The notes: generated by a model not told the origin, from the sequence alone. A stretch of 64,000 nt of DNA from Hsuehochloa calcarea (GCA_036346395.1 CM070599.1:30929232-30993231), one strand, 5' to 3'; counted from the first letter of the stretch, positions 32,924 to 45,447 are shown. Numbers and translations are program-made.

Positions 32924-34294
32924 TTGGGCCCATGATTGATCGATGCTCAGACTTGAACGGTCAATGATATCTTTGTTTCATTTTCTCCTCCTCTTCTTCT
33001 TCTTCTTTTAGCACCTTTCTCTCTTAAGGTTTGAGTTGTTCTACCTTCTGGAGTTCAAACGATTTTGTTATAGAAATACTTGTACAGAGTTGCCAAGGAA
33101 AGAACGGGCAAAGGTTGCCGCATCACACAAGTTGAGGTGTGTGTGTACTTAAGTGTAACTCAAGTTTCCAATATGTGAGTCGGTTTCAAAGTTGAGACGT
33201 GCACAACGGAATGGCCATCCTTCAATTAATTCATCATGGTGCCGGGTGCTGGGGTAAGCAGGGAGAATTCCCATGTATGGTATTGGTAACTGCTGCTCGC
33301 TACAACTTGTGCTCAATTAAGAAGTGTCGAGTGTATAGTACTTCCCAAGTCCTAGCTGGCGACGTCGTTGAGCTGGCGACGGCCGGCGCAGCCAATGGCC
33401 GCGTCAACGGAAGCGCGCGGTGGGTGGTAGTACGTCTGGTCGGGGGTCGGGTCGGGTGTCAGTGAACCAGTGAAGTGGGCGTGCCGTCGCGGTTGCACTG
33501 GTGCCCAGGGCGTGGATGAGCTAGCGCGCGGTCGCCTCGCGCGCTTCGGCGGGGAGCCGGCTTAGCTTGGGGAAGCAACGGCAGGCGTTGCGTGGGATGG
33601 GTCGTGGTATGCTTGCCAAGCACACATGGCAGGATCCGTGCCTCGTTAGCACTTACCGGACACCGAACGGGTGGGTAGCAATCGGCAACCATGGCACTAT
33701 GGATAGTCTGCACGGGCCGGCCACAATGTTGGTAGAGTGAAGTCCTTTTTGGGAGCTCCACGGAGCACCCTGAGAACTAAAGCACCTTCCCACCGGCACA
33801 AAAATATTTGGGAAGCTCTACAGAGCATCTTTCCGAGTCACAGCCGAAGCACCCCTCAAAGCTAAAGCATCTTCCCACTAGTTTTACAGACTTATTGCGG
33901 AAGGGGTATATCTGTTGACCACTAAAACTTCTACAAAATTGCCCTCCAAATGTCGGCAACATATCTAGTGCACATGGGCTGATTTGTGGACATGTGAACA
34001 TCGCGACCGAGATCAAGCGAGCCAAGACCCCACCTCCCACTTAACGCATTTTTGCTACCACCCCTTGCCCGAATGAACTCTCTCATTTTGCCCCCCGTGC
34101 TAGGGTTTGCTGGCTCCTACACCGCAACATGCCCCTGCTCCGCGCCACCCCCCTGAGCCCCTGTGCCCCTGCCATTCCCCCTACGTCGAGCTGCCCCTGC
34201 TCTGCGTCGCGACCCTCCCAACGCTTGCTCTGCACCACACCCCACCAAAACTTCGGCGCGTGCTTCCGGCCCAAGTACTCCTGTGTATGGACAT
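32924..34294. other. Intergenic DNA downstream of the CLE gene
   Basis: Probably includes the CLE 3' UTR to about 33,100. Positions 33,740-34,050 contain several copies of AAGCTCTACAGAGCAT/AGCTCCACGGAGCA-like words, which recall the ends of plant MITEs. Open frames at 33,199-33,465, 33,459-33,761 and 34,100-34,300 lack recognisable domains. Confidence 0.4.
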
Positions 34295-34448
34295 TTTCCT
34301 TGTTTAGTTGTTATGTTGAATATGAAGATAAAATATACTATTGCAAAACACATCTGCTTCTGTTTGTCCTTTTTCCTTGTTTATTTGTTATGTTGAATAT
34401 GAAGATAAAATGTACTATTGCAAAAAGCATCAGCTTCTGTTTGTCCTG
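34295..34448. repeat. Tandem duplication, two 77-bp units
   Basis: The segment containing CCTTGTTTAGTTGTTATG (from about 34,295) recurs 77 bp later with a few substitutions and ends at about 34,448. Both copies lie inside a low-confidence plus-strand frame. Confidence 0.85.
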
Positions 34449-35034
34449 TGCTTGTTATTGTGCATGCAATTTGAGGGGTACCTCACTTTTTTCCATGCTT
34501 GTTTCATTCGGTTCAAAAGAAGAAGCTACCTGGCCCAACCACTACACCATTTTTCTTGCGGATGTCGTGCTTGTCTCGATAATATTTGACAACTTCGCAA
34601 CCATTTCCTGGAATGCTTTTCTTTTGGCATATGAAGCTTTCATACCAGTCTTCATCTTTAGAGGGAGATCATACTTGGATTTCACTTATTTTTGTAGCAT
34701 GGATTTCATGCTTAGAACACTTCAATAATGCATTAGTCTTTTAGGAGTCATAAAGAATTGATGGCCCAGTGCAGTGTGTTGTCTGAATTTTCAATGATAA
34801 TTCGAGGTGTTTTTCATGGTTCAGCTAGTGCAAAGGTACTCCATTTGAGGAACCTGGCATGAAGCATTGGAATGTAGTGGCAACCTAGAGGAAGGAAGCA
34901 ACACATAATGTCGAAGAAGCCATATTTTCCCATTGTATTTTTCTGGATGTAATTAATGAATTGAATATGAGTATTTTTACATTCCTTTGGATGTATTACT
35001 AGTGTTCCTGATTGGAATGAAAAAAGTGCTAGGT
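34449..35034. other. Spacer, possible decayed coding sequence
   Basis: Minus-strand translation near 34,520-34,720 is protein-like over a short stretch (Y-A-K-R-K-A-F-Q-E-M-V) but I recognise no family. No splice structure can be assigned. Confidence 0.3.
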
Positions 35035-35039
35035 GCTGT

Positions 35040-37604
35040 TGTAAGATCGAGGTGGCCGACTAGAGGGGGGTGAATAGACGGTTTTAAAAATCTTTCGCGC
35101 TGAACCAATATATAAATGCGGAAGCTAATAGCGAATTGGTTTTGTACAATTAAAACCTAAATCAACTAGGCTCAACTAAGTGCACCGATAATACATGAGA
35201 GCAATCATACAAAGATATATAAGCAATTAAAGCATGTAATGTAAATTGCTCAAAGTAAAGCACAAGTAAAAACAAGATGGCACGATTATGTTTTACCGTG
35301 GTGTTCGGAGACTTGCCGGTCTCCCCTAATCCACGTTGAGGTTAGCCCAAACAAATTGGACCGGCTCCACTAATTAAGCCAATACCTCTGAGGTAAGTCC
35401 AAACACTTGGACCGGTTCCTAACCGAACCAACACCTCACTCAACTATAGTTGCTCTTCCTCCACTCCGGAGATGGTGAGCACCAAACCACTCACAAACCG
35501 TCGGGTCTTCTCACAAGCTTCTTGAGAAGATCACCGCGCACGACGCCTCCACGCCGTCTAGGTGTCGGCAAACACCAAGAGTAACAAATTCAAACTTTCA
35601 CTTGAACTAATCAAGTGTCAACGCTCACGTGGATACACAATCCACTACCTAAGGCAACACATGCACTTAGGGTTTGCTCTCTAATCTCACCAAGTGCAAC
35701 ACATGCACAAAAGAGAAGAGATAGCTCAAAGAACTCAACAAATGGTCTAGCACACAGCCAATACCATCCACAACACTTTCAGCACCCTCTCCCAACCGGC
35801 CAAGGCTCATATTTATAGCCCACACATAAAAACTAGCCATTGGGAGAAGATTCCTCAAATCGAAGACAGGTAGGTCGACCACCAACCAATGGCGGTCGGA
35901 TCGCTTCACATCGCCAACGGCTAGAAAAATAGCCGTTGGGCCTTCGGCCGGTCTGACCGCCATGCAATGGCCGGTCGGACCGCCGCCAAATCGGTCCGAC
36001 CGCCCGTGCTGGCCGGTCCGACCGCCCGTCGCAAATTTGGCTAAGTCCCACAAAGGGAGCTCTCTGGGAAAAACGATCCGCTCGATCTCCGGAACTTCCT
36101 CACAGCGGAAGTTCCGTTTTTACAACGGCGGAACTTCCGCACAGAGAAATCGGATAAAGAGAAATCGGTTCGACCGCCCGTAGCACACCGGTCAGACCGA
36201 TTTGCCACCGGTCCGACCGGTGACCACTGCCGGTCCGACCGGCAGACTACAGAACCAAACCCAATTGCTCCACTTCAAATGGCAAAACACATTAGCTCAT
36301 TTGAATGCAATTCTTGACAATGTTTCAAAGATGATATTCTCAGTAGGTTACAAAACACATTTGCTAACCCTTATAATACTCATCCCAAGGAATAAGGTAC
36401 ATGGACTTACACCATTTGCAAAACGCATTTGCAAACTTAAGTCACATGCTACAAGGGTTATGCATGAGCCTCGATTATTTGCAAAACACATTCGCAAATA
36501 AATAGCATCATGCCTAGATGAGCTAGAGCAAACACAATGAGCTATCAACACATGACTAACTCAAACTACTAGTTAAGACCCCTCTTAATAGTACGGCAAC
36601 CTATACTAGCAATTCGGTCTTCCAACTAAACACCAAGACCGGTAAAAGACTAGGAACACATCCTTAGCCCTAGCTAGTCATACCTTTGCCTTGCATCTTC
36701 TTGAAGCTTGATGACGCACATCAACACTTCAAGTCCGGGTCATTAACTTGCTAATCATCAACACATGATGATCCTTTGCTTGACCTCCATCAACACATGA
36801 TGGGCCTTCTCTTGTCTTGATGATCAACTCATGATCATCTCTTCTTGATAAAGCATCAGCTCATGATGCATCCTTTACACCAAGCTTTTGACTTGATGAT
36901 CAACTCATGATCATCCCAAGTCTTTATCATCCTGAAACACAACCTATACATCTAACTCATGGAAAATATTAGTTCCACAATATGATTATCATTAATTACC
37001 ACACCATACCATTAACTCATAATGGTGGGACAAGATACCTCAATCTTTCCCTCTTTGGTAATTGATGATAACCACTTAATTACTCATAAATTGAATGTTG
37101 ATAAATGAGAGAACAAATTGAGTATATATCAACTACACAAGTTATATATATACTCTAACTTGAGTATACAAGAACTACACAAGTTCTATATACTCATAAT
37201 CATGAGTATACAAGAACTACGCAAGTTTTGTATACTCAAACGGATTTATTTCAAAGTAAAGATTCCAAATGTATGTGGAAAATGGAATATGGATCAATAC
37301 TAATGAAACCACAAAATATAGAATAAAACTCCCCCTAAATGTGTGCATACACAAATGTGTAATACGATCATATGCACATATTCAAGTTCAACTTATGGTT
37401 GAGTTCAATCCTATATTTTGGATCCGAGGAATGCAATATTATATAAAAGTACAAGTTGAAAGCATACCTCGTTGATTTTCACCTTTATATCCAAATGAGA
37501 CTATACACTAGATATAACAAATAGAATTGTTAGTCTCACAATTGGATTTGTCATTAATCACCAAAACACTCCATTAACTCATAATGGCGGGTCTAGATCT
37601 TTCA
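35040..37604 (-). mobile_element. Large solo LTR (2,565 bp), TSD GCTGT/GCTAT
   Basis: On the minus strand it starts TGAAAGATCTAGACCC (37,604) and ends CTCGATCTTACA (35,040). Flanking 5-mers GCTGT (35,035-35,039) and GCTAT (37,605-37,609) match at four of five bases. A minus-strand TATAAATA lies near 35,812-35,819. Upstream of the TATA are arrays of short palindromes: CGGTCCGACCGG-type (35,890-36,240), GATGATCAACTCATGATCATC-type (36,760-36,920) and a GTATACAAGAACTAC repeat (37,140-37,240). Its 35,040 end shares GACTAGAGG(G)nTGAATAG with the 48.9-kb copia LTRs. It is probably a copia family of the long-LTR SIRE/Maximus type (inference). Confidence 0.9.
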
Positions 37605-37987
37605 GCTATTTGGAATTCCAGTGTGTACTTCAGGATGTCTTATTCTGAGAATTTATGAGTTGTGAACTTATGCTTGCTATGTGTGCAAGCATGATTTTTT
37701 TTAGTGTCAAACAGTGCCAAATATTTGCTTTTGAAATATGTGATGTACATGTATGCAAGCATCAGCTATTCAGCTAGAAGCAGCACAAACCTGGCACTGT
37801 TCTTTGTGTTGGAGCAAAAGGAAGTTTGTTGTTGACCGGAGGAGCCATGCCCATTTTTCATGCACTCTATTTGAGCTTGTATGTACATGTACATGAGCAC
37901 ATTATAACATGACTAGGTTCTCATGTTTTATGTATCAACACTCGCCAGAAGCATGTGCAACAAAAAATATGTGAATTTCTTGCAAGT
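37605..37987. other. Spacer, nothing recognised
   Basis: AT-rich DNA continuing the locus interrupted by the solo LTR. No gene found. Confidence 0.4.
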
Positions 37988-40140
37988 TGTCGAACCCGGG
38001 AACGAGGGATCCCAAATTCACTGCGTTTACACACTAGTCCAGGATTTCTAGTGTACACAGTCTCACAAACAGTGTTATCACAACCATATCAAGCGCTTTA
38101 TTAATAAGGAACATAGTTTATTACAAAATAGGCCTGTGGCCAAATAACAAAATATAGCGGAAGCAAATAGGTAGTATGCCACACGATGCGCCACATGCAA
38201 TCGTCTAGAGGCGTAGCCTAAATGTTTGGATCCTCACCGTCTGGATAGAAGTCTTCTCCTGAATAATAATATTCAGCAAGGATGAGCACAACTACCGTGC
38301 TCGCAAATTACACCCATTACAGAATTTAGAATGCATGCATAAGTAAACAAGGAAGGTTGTAAGGGTTTATTTGCATAATTCAACATTTTCAGTTTTAAAT
38401 AATCATACTAAGTTTTAAGGCACATTTTTAATCCTTAACTTAAAATTATATTTTAAATTGACAATTTTATAGTGGATAACCTCCATATGAAACATGGTGA
38501 TGGATATCCTCCTATCACATGGCTAACCGCCTAATTTTACCATAAGGATTAACCATCCTAAAATCATGTACAAAATCATTTTAAAACCAAAAACAAAGTC
38601 TAACTTAGAGTGGCTTTGCTCAGCATGTCCATGACTGTAAACACGACTATTCGAATAGATTTACACTCTGCAGAGGGGGTACAACTTTACCCACAAGAGA
38701 TAATTTGCCAGTTATGTCGGCCAATGCACGCTTCTTTAGGCATGTGACTAGGCAATTATCACAAGGCATTTCTAATGTTCTACCTCACTACTAATATGCC
38801 CACTAAGGTTTCACTTATATTGGGCTAACCACTTGCCGGAAGCCCCCTCTTGCGCCAAGTGGGAATAACGTTTAACCAACACCCACACAACAAAAATTGC
38901 ACATACAATAGTGAGGTATGACAAGTTAATAAGCCTGATTCTGCCCATACATAACATGTGGTAGTACGGTGGAGCTTTGCAAGATGCGGCTCAAAGGTCG
39001 GTCCTTAACTGACTTAGGCGACTTCCATTAATAAGCCCTAGGGCCTCAATCTTACCTAGATTGAGCCCGTGCATGAACCTGCACCCACCAGCTGTCCAAC
39101 TCGCCCAGGTCTAAATCCATTTTTTATTTTTATTTTTCAAAGTCATTTGCAAAAATCCCCATGACAAAGCAATGTCATAGGCTTTTAAACAATAATTGCT
39201 ATTTTGGCTCAAATTCTCCAAAAGTAAACATTTTTATCTAAGTAATAACTAAGTATATTTTTATTTTCAAATTCATATTTGACTAAGGTAACAAGCGAAT
39301 GATGATTCAACGCTCAAAATTGGCTATACAAAGGAATTGGATTAACTAAGAATTTAAAGCAGGAATTTAAAATATTTAAATAAAATTATGCATGCAATAT
39401 TAATTTAAAAACATAATTAAATAAATTTAAAATACTGGGTTCAAAATGATCAATGGTATAACTTGCATTGCTCAAATTCTTGGTATTCTACTTCTTCAAC
39501 AGGGTCAAGCTCTCCGAAGTCATCAAAATATATACGCGAAAATAAGCCAACTTCAAATAAATTCAAATGAATATTCAAATTAACTCTAAATGAAATAATT
39601 TTGGTTTAATTAGCTAGATCTTGATTTTATACAAATTTAGAAATTTGATTCACATAAATCGGAGTTCGTAGGAAGAAATACGAGCTCTTGGAAGTTTTAA
39701 ATCTAAATTAAATCCTAAAAATCAGAAATTCTAAATTTTAGAAATTATTTTTTAAAAGAAAATTTGATTTATTGTGTCAGCGTACGGAATTGTGTCACTG
39801 ACATGTGGCCCCCATTCATGGACTGGGTCCACGGAAAAGCATGAGCCACGGTGGACTCCACATTCATGGGCGCGTGCGACGTGGCGACCACGTGGACAAC
39901 CACACACACCGATGTGCCTAGGTGGCATCGGCGAGCCATTGGTGCGGCGACAGCGTCGGTTGGTGCTATGCGACCCGGCAAAGGCAAAGGTGCGCAAAAG
40001 AAAGAGGGGATGGCCAGGAATCTGATGCACTACCTTGCGACGGAGGGATGCGGCGGAATGGTTGTCGGCGACGGAGAGAGGCGACGGTGAGGTTCGGTCG
40101 ACGGTGGCGACACAGCTCCGGAGTAATTATTCGGTTCATG
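37988..40140 (-). repeat. Gypsy-type LTR sequence, reverse orientation
   Basis: TGTCGAACCCGGGAACGAGG at 37,988 resembles an LTR edge. The sequence that follows (CATTATTAATAAGG, TGAATAATAATATTCAGCAA, CTCTGCAGAGG, CCCACAAGAGATAA) is of a type common in grass gypsy LTRs, and part of it recurs at 1070-1420 in the opposite sense. The inner or far end is not certain; GC-rich sequence at 39,780-40,110 may still belong to it. No gag or pol was found, so it is a solo or partial LTR. No target duplication confirmed. Confidence 0.55.
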
Positions 40141-40202
40141 CCAATCTCCTAAGCAATCTTCAGAGCTTGAATACAAGCCATGGCCTCAACCTGAATACCA
40201 CT

Positions 40203-40424
40203 CTACGGATGAAGAAGTTTACCAGCTACCATCATCATGGGCTGGCCATGTTTGTCTCTAGCAACAACGCCCCATCCACCGTGTCTAGAATTGTTGGTAA
40301 AAGAACCATCAATATTGATCTTTATTAACTCACCTTCAGGTGGAGACCATGAACATGAATGAAAAGAGCAATTTTCCATCCACTCCATACATTTCAAACC
40401 AAGAAAGCAATTTCCCAGAAGCAT
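40203..40424 (-). pseudogene. RNase H-like domain fragment (retroelement-type)
   Basis: The minus-strand frame encodes W-S-P-P-E-G-E-L-I-K-I-N-I-D-G-S-F then RHGGWGVVARDKHGQPMM. This is the first strand and catalytic-Asp region of the plant RVT_3 RNase H-like family. Continuation past 40,203 in another frame gives E-V-E-A-M-A-C-I-Q-A-L, the expected second conserved region, so one frameshift has occurred. The domain is cut at both ends and there is no full gene. It neighbours a MuDR fragment on the same strand. Confidence 0.75.
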
Positions 40425-40536
40425 CCATAAGCATCACATTTCAAACCCAGAAACCATATTTACCTTTTCAAACCCAGAAACCAAAAGCATGACATTTCAG
40501 AAGCATCTAGAAGTAATTTTCCAGAAGCACCACATT
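40425..40536. repeat. Short direct repeats around CATTTCAAACCCAGAAACCA
   Basis: Variants of this word occur at about 40,385, 40,437, 40,466 and 40,529, separated by AGAAGCATC-like words. The cluster lies at the junction between the RNase H and MuDR fragments. Confidence 0.65.
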
Positions 40537-40911
40537 TCAAACCCAGAAACCATTTATGATGAATACATCAAGTATGAACCCAGTGTGTGCAGTTATTCTC
40601 CAAGGACAGTCCTCCTTCTTGCATTCTCCTCTGTACCTTTTCTTGTCAGTCTTACATTTGCCTATCTCAAACTCCCCCTTAAGAGCAAATTGCCTCAAAG
40701 CTAATCTGAATTCCTTCATATTAGGAAAGGTGATGCCCAATTCAATCCTATGACTTCCCTTACCAGACACATGCACTGGCTCCACATGTGCATAGTCAGT
40801 CACTAGTAAGTCATCACCCTCTGTATCAATTCCAAGAACACAAGAGCACATCCAAGGAAAAGCGATGGAAGCACCGAATGAAGAACCACAATGAACATTC
40901 GGACCAAGATC
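40537..40911 (-). pseudogene. MuDR-type transposase N-terminal domain fragment
   Basis: The frame encodes ITFPNMKEFRLALRQFALKG then F-E-I-G-K-C-K-T-D-K-K-R-Y-R-G-E-C-K-K-E-D-C-P-W-R-I. This is the conserved plant MuDR/FAR1-like DNA-binding region (hydrophobic-x-F-x-A-L...C-x4-C-P-W-R-I). In intact elements it precedes the DDE transposase; here the frame ends soon after the C-P-W-R-I motif and no DDE domain was found. Upstream, in the minus sense, lies a GC-rich block. Confidence 0.8.
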
Positions 40912-40914
40912 TAG

Positions 40915-41660
40915 CACCTTGTCCTTGTCGGTGGTGATGATGTGTATCTTGAGGTGGGCGGGAGCGGGTGCAGTGGTCGTCGAAGAGGGAGAAAGGTTGA
41001 GGCGGAGAACAACGCTGGGCAGCAGGTGCGGAGCTCACCGGCGTGACAGAGGTGCTCCCGTGTGCCACCGCCGTCGTGGTCCGACTGCTCCTGCAGATGC
41101 AGTAGCAGCGACCCCTCGTTCGGTGCCGTGGGGAGGATGATGGCGATGCTAGAGCATGGAGGACGGCGGCGTGGGGAGGAAGTGGTGGTGCCGCGGGAAG
41201 GCGACGACGGCGGCGTAGGGAGGAGGCGAGTGGTGACACGGAAGGAGGGGATGGCGGTGTGGGGGCCACTGGCAGCGGTGTGAGGGAGGAGGTGAGGGCA
41301 AGGTGATCGGGCAGAGGGGAGGAAGTGGAAGGGCGCGTGCGAAGCTCGAGCAGAAGCGAGGGGGCGGCGGCGCAGGGAGGTACTCGGGATGGCGGAGATG
41401 GGCAGTGAAACCGGCGGTGAGGTACTCCGGGACGACGGCGAGGGGTCCCAAGGCGGGGGAAGCTGGATCAGAGAGGGGAGGCCGACATGGAGAGGGAAGG
41501 CCGGCGTGGAGGGGGAGGCCAAGGCCGATGCAGAGGTGGGAAGGCCAGAGGTTGCGAGCAATCGCCATCTCCAAGCGCGTAGGTGGGAGGTGCGGTGCGA
41601 ATGGCAACCCTGGGGCTCAGTGTGGGAGAGAGAGTGGGTTAGGTCAATGGCATTTTGTGG
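40915..41660. other. GC-rich block with low-complexity frames
   Basis: Long open frames on both strands encode Pro/Ser/His-rich or Arg/Gly-rich sequence without a domain. They result from GC-rich composition. The block could be the 5' part of the MuDR-type gene or captured host DNA. Confidence 0.4.
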
Positions 41661-43111
41661 GTAATTAAGTTTAACTTTAAAGGGTATTTTTGTTTCTAGT
41701 AGGCTGACTTCCCATGAGAATCCACGGGAAGGTCGCTTCTCGTTGCTAGTTTATTTTCGAGACAACTCCTCACGAGAAGGAAAATCAGGTCATTTTGGGA
41801 AGTTGGGGTGTTTGGTGCAGCTCCACCAGATCCGAACGAGAAGCTAGGAGTAGGAGCTGTACCAAACAAGGTCTTAGGAATACATATTTGTTTGGGTGTA
41901 GTAAGGTCTGTACTTGAGAATTTGGGGGTCGTGCTAAATTGAAATTAGGCACCACACTTTAGAAAAGTCCATTAAATAGAGAGAAAAATCATTTAGAATT
42001 AGGCACTAACATTTAGCTCTCTGGTTCCCTTTTTTGTCTTATGCTTTTTCATAACAAGATTCATTCGAGTCTCCTGATTTTAGAAGGGATGGATGAAAGC
42101 TAGAACAACACTGAGATGCACAAATACAAGAAAGAACAATAATAATAGGTCTTAAAATTTTAATAACAAAACTGAAGTTCTACACTCCTAGTTTGACAAT
42201 GTCGAGTGGCTACGAGATGAGGGACTAACTAAATTAATTAATGCGGTGCATATTGCTCTTGTAGTCCACAATGTAGCACTTAAGGCCCACTTGACAACCA
42301 AAGCAGTGTAGCACAAGAGCCCAATAGATGAAGATCATGAGAATGGAACAAGAACATAAATTAATTGTTTGAGTTCATATAAAACACAACAATTTATAGA
42401 TGAGAATGGAGTAGATTGATTTATCGCCACCGGCGAGATTGTTTTAGAGAAATCATGAGTTGGTTAGGAGGAGAATTAGGGGAGGGTTAATTTTTATTGG
42501 CAAATAAGAGATATGGATGATAGAGGGAAAGCAAAGAGGGAATGAAGAGAGCAATAAAGAGGCTTGATTCTTGTAATAAGAAGACAATAAAAGGCTTGAT
42601 TAACTCTTTATCTCACACAAGATTGACTATAGTAGTAATAGTATTTTCTTGAGATTTTAACGAGTAGTAATTGAATATTAAATCAAAATTAGGAGCCTCT
42701 AACTTCTTGGGGCCTGTGTAATTGAGCATGTTGCTCCTGCCTTTGGTACATGCAATATATAGCTTGATGTGCCTCAATAAATTGTGTACCTCTTTTCACT
42801 GAATCGACATTTATGTTCTTGGATAAATTGTATAAAATCTTTTGTTCACAATTGTATCTTCACATATTGTATTTCCTTGATCTAAAAAAAGATGTTCTGA
42901 TAAATAAATGGAGCAACTAGGGAGACGTAACAATACAAAGATAGAAAATTCAGTTCTACCGCTTCCGGCCTTCCCGACCCTTACCACTTGTTTGATTGAG
43001 GAATTAGTGGGAGGGAATATGAATTTAGAGGATGAGAGTTATGAAATCTTTTAATTGGTCGGTAAGCATTGGAATAAAGGTGGGATAGTGAGTTTGAGGG
43101 TCCAACTCCTA
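41661..43111. other. Intergenic DNA
   Basis: Positions 41,700-41,880 (CTCCACCAGATCCGAACGAG...CCAAACAAGG) resemble a MITE edge. The rest is AT-rich with no credible gene or element. Confidence 0.4.
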
Positions 43112-43201
43112 CCATTTTAAAATCATGGTGGAGATGAGAATCAAGACAGAATTATTCCATTTTAAAATCATGGTGGAGATGAGAATCGAGACAGAATTAT
43201 T
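43112..43201. repeat. Tandem duplication, two 45-bp units
   Basis: CCATTTTAAAATCATGGTGG starts at 43,112 and again at 43,157; the copies differ at one base (ATCAAGACAG versus ATCGAGACAG). Confidence 0.95.
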
Positions 43202-43424
43202 GAGTAATATATTTCAACTCTCCATTGTAAGATAAATTAGAACATCTCACAACCTATAAAACAATCCCCGCAATGTCACCTCTCTTGCAAACAGGAGATT
43301 GAGTAAAAATCAAACTCCCGTTCCTCGTCCCGACACAAACTGGCCGTTAGATCAAGAAGTCCGTAGCCGTCCGATCTAGGTCAGGTTCCGGCACCCTCCC
43401 TTTATTCGCTCCCCACCACTTTTG

Positions 43425-43515
43425 CTCGGCCAGGGTTTTAGCCGCCGCCGCCGCCGCCGCCGCCACCTCCCACTCCTCCGCGCAGAGCGAAGCGAGCGAC
43501 AGAGAGGTCGACGCC
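43425..43515 (+). promoter_or_regulatory. eL34 leader: telo-box-like motif and (GCC)n
   Basis: AGGGTTTTA at 43,432-43,440 is a near match to the telo-box (reverse complement TAAAACCCT) common in plant ribosomal protein genes. A run of about eight GCC units (43,441-43,465) follows, then the leader to the ATG at 43,516. The transcription start is probably just upstream. Confidence 0.6.
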
Positions 43516-45079
43516 ATGGTGGAGCGCCTGACGTACCGGAAGCGGCACAGCTACGCCACCAAGTCCAACCAGACCAGGGTTGTCAAAACCCCAGGTGAGA
43601 TCTCCGATCTCCGATCTCCGCGGTTTCTCTTTGGCAGATTTCCAGGCTGCGATTCGAGCCCTTCCGTTGTTCGTACTCTGAATTCGCGTGTGCTTATGCG
43701 TGCCGCGTGATCGGTGTAGGAGGGAGGCTTGTGTACCAGTACACCAAGAAGAGGGCGAGCGGGCCGAAATGCCCGGTCACCGGCAAGAAGATCCAGGGGG
43801 TAAGCAATCGCATGTGATCCCATCTCGAAACTTTGGTGTGAATCAAGTTGCCTTACTGTAGTTTCATTGTCGTGTAATTCATTTCTAGAATTCGACTGGT
43901 CTACAGTAATATTGAGAATCGAGTGGCCGAATTTTCATGGCTGAGTTCTGTGACCTTGTATAAATGCAATACCAGTTCGCTGGCATTCTTCTTGCGTGAT
44001 GATAGTAGTTTTGTTTTGTTAAGTGTCGCCTGCTGTTCCATGTATACACATTGGCTTTGTTAAACAAATTTTGGTCATACCCTATTTATATTTCATCAGC
44101 TATATATCATTTATACAATATGGACTTGGTAGTTTAAATGGGAATTGGGAATGCAAAGTGATTACAAACAACGGAGTGTGCTAACGAGTATGCATTTTCA
44201 ACCAACCCTGCCGTTTGAAGGTGAGCAGTGGTCTTGAAAGTTTTGTTGGCAAGGTCAGCTTTGCAAATGAATGGATGCTTTAGTCACAGCCCGAATATAG
44301 GAAACAGGCCAGCCTAAACCATCAGGGCTATGATGCCTAAGTTTGTGAAATGTGTGTGAATGTATGATTGTATGTGTGATATTAGTTGGTCGCCGAATGT
44401 GTTAAAGTGCCTTCCATGTTATGGCTCATTGGTTTGTTCTGTTTATTATAGCTTGCTGCCCGTGATTAACTAGTAAGCTAATTGAGCTTGCTAGTTGGCG
44501 GATGTGTTGTTTTGACACTTTTTTCCATCTGTCACTGATGCAAGAATAGACTGCTAGCAGTTTTACTTATGGTGGAAAATCTGTTCTTAGAATATCATAT
44601 AGCTTCTGTTTTTATGGATGAAATCTCATTCTATGTTTGTGGAACTCACATGAAAATAAGATCAAGGAAAATTATTGTTTGTGCATATATCTGTGTTAGG
44701 GCACTGTAAGGATTTTATTGGTTGATGGTGCAAATTTGTTTAATGCTGGATATTGTTAGTTATTTTGTCATGTAAGTTATGATAATGTTTGTTGGAAATC
44801 TTGTAGATACCTCACCTAAGGCCCGCTGAGTACAAAAGATCCAGGTTATCCAGGAACAGGAGGACTGTCAACCGTCCTTATGGTGGTGTTCTATCTGGTC
44901 AGGCTGTTAGGGAAAGGTTAGTGCATCCTCGTGTTTTTTACTATTCTATATCTTCTATCATTTGCATTTTCTGACATGCTGATTACAGGATCATCCGTGC
45001 TTTCCTTGTTGAAGAGCAAAAGATTGTGAAGAAGGTTTTGAAGATCCAGAAGACCAAGGAAAAGCAAACATTAAAATGA
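43516..45079 (+). CDS. RPL34: 60S ribosomal protein eL34 (RPL34), four exons
   Basis: Component of the large cytosolic ribosomal subunit. Exons: 43,516-43,594; 43,720-43,799; 44,807-44,916; 44,989-45,079. Junctions are GT-AG and the phases (1, 0, 2) join correctly. The sum is 360 nt, or 119 residues, the family length. Recognisable segments are [20 protein letters not shown] at the N-terminus, [13 protein letters not shown] in the middle, [17 protein letters not shown], and R-A-F-L-V-E-E-Q-K near the C-terminus. The protein is very basic, as expected for rRNA binding. No lesion is seen, so the gene is probably expressed. The ATG is the only one giving the conserved N-terminus. Confidence 0.98.
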
Positions 45080-45107
45080 AACGGTCGAGGCTCCTTATGC
45101 TGCTGAG

Positions 45108-45133
45108 TTTTTTTTTTTTTTTTTTTTTTTTTT
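45108..45133 (+). repeat. Poly-T run, 26 bases
   Basis: A pure T tract 29 bp after the eL34 stop codon, in the likely 3' UTR. A second run of 29 T lies at 47,802-47,830. Length calls at such runs are unreliable. Confidence 0.95.
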
Positions 45134-45447
45134 GAGGACAGATGGTGATCAGTGCTGAGTCATGCCCGTTCAGTATGCTATGCTGCTGGTTACTGAATTA
45201 ATTAAGCTAGAAATTTCTATCCATTCTCCTTGTTCCAAGGGTGGATCTGGACATCGTTTCCCATGTTCTTATTTTTATTGTTGATTACCCAGTTTATATA
45301 TCACGGTTTTTGTATATCCTTTGCACTATTTTTTTTTCACTCAGTTTTGAAACAAAATGTTGTGCTCTGGGTTGCATCGTGTTGGCTTATGGGTTTATCT
45401 CATTGATCGCGGGAAAATATTCGTCTGTCGAGTAGCTATGCGTGAAG
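45134..45447. other. eL34 3' flank
   Basis: Likely 3' UTR and terminator region of eL34. A 64-codon hydrophobic frame (45,241-45,435) is T-rich and not credible as a gene. Confidence 0.4.

Noticed and set aside
40911..41668. Pro/Ser-rich frame of about 216 codons and opposing Gly/Arg-rich frames
   Set aside because: Composition-driven; no domain, no conserved motif and no splice context. Kept only as a GC-rich block.
45241..45435. 64-codon hydrophobic frame downstream of eL34
   Set aside because: T-rich 3' flank; hydrophobicity follows from base composition.
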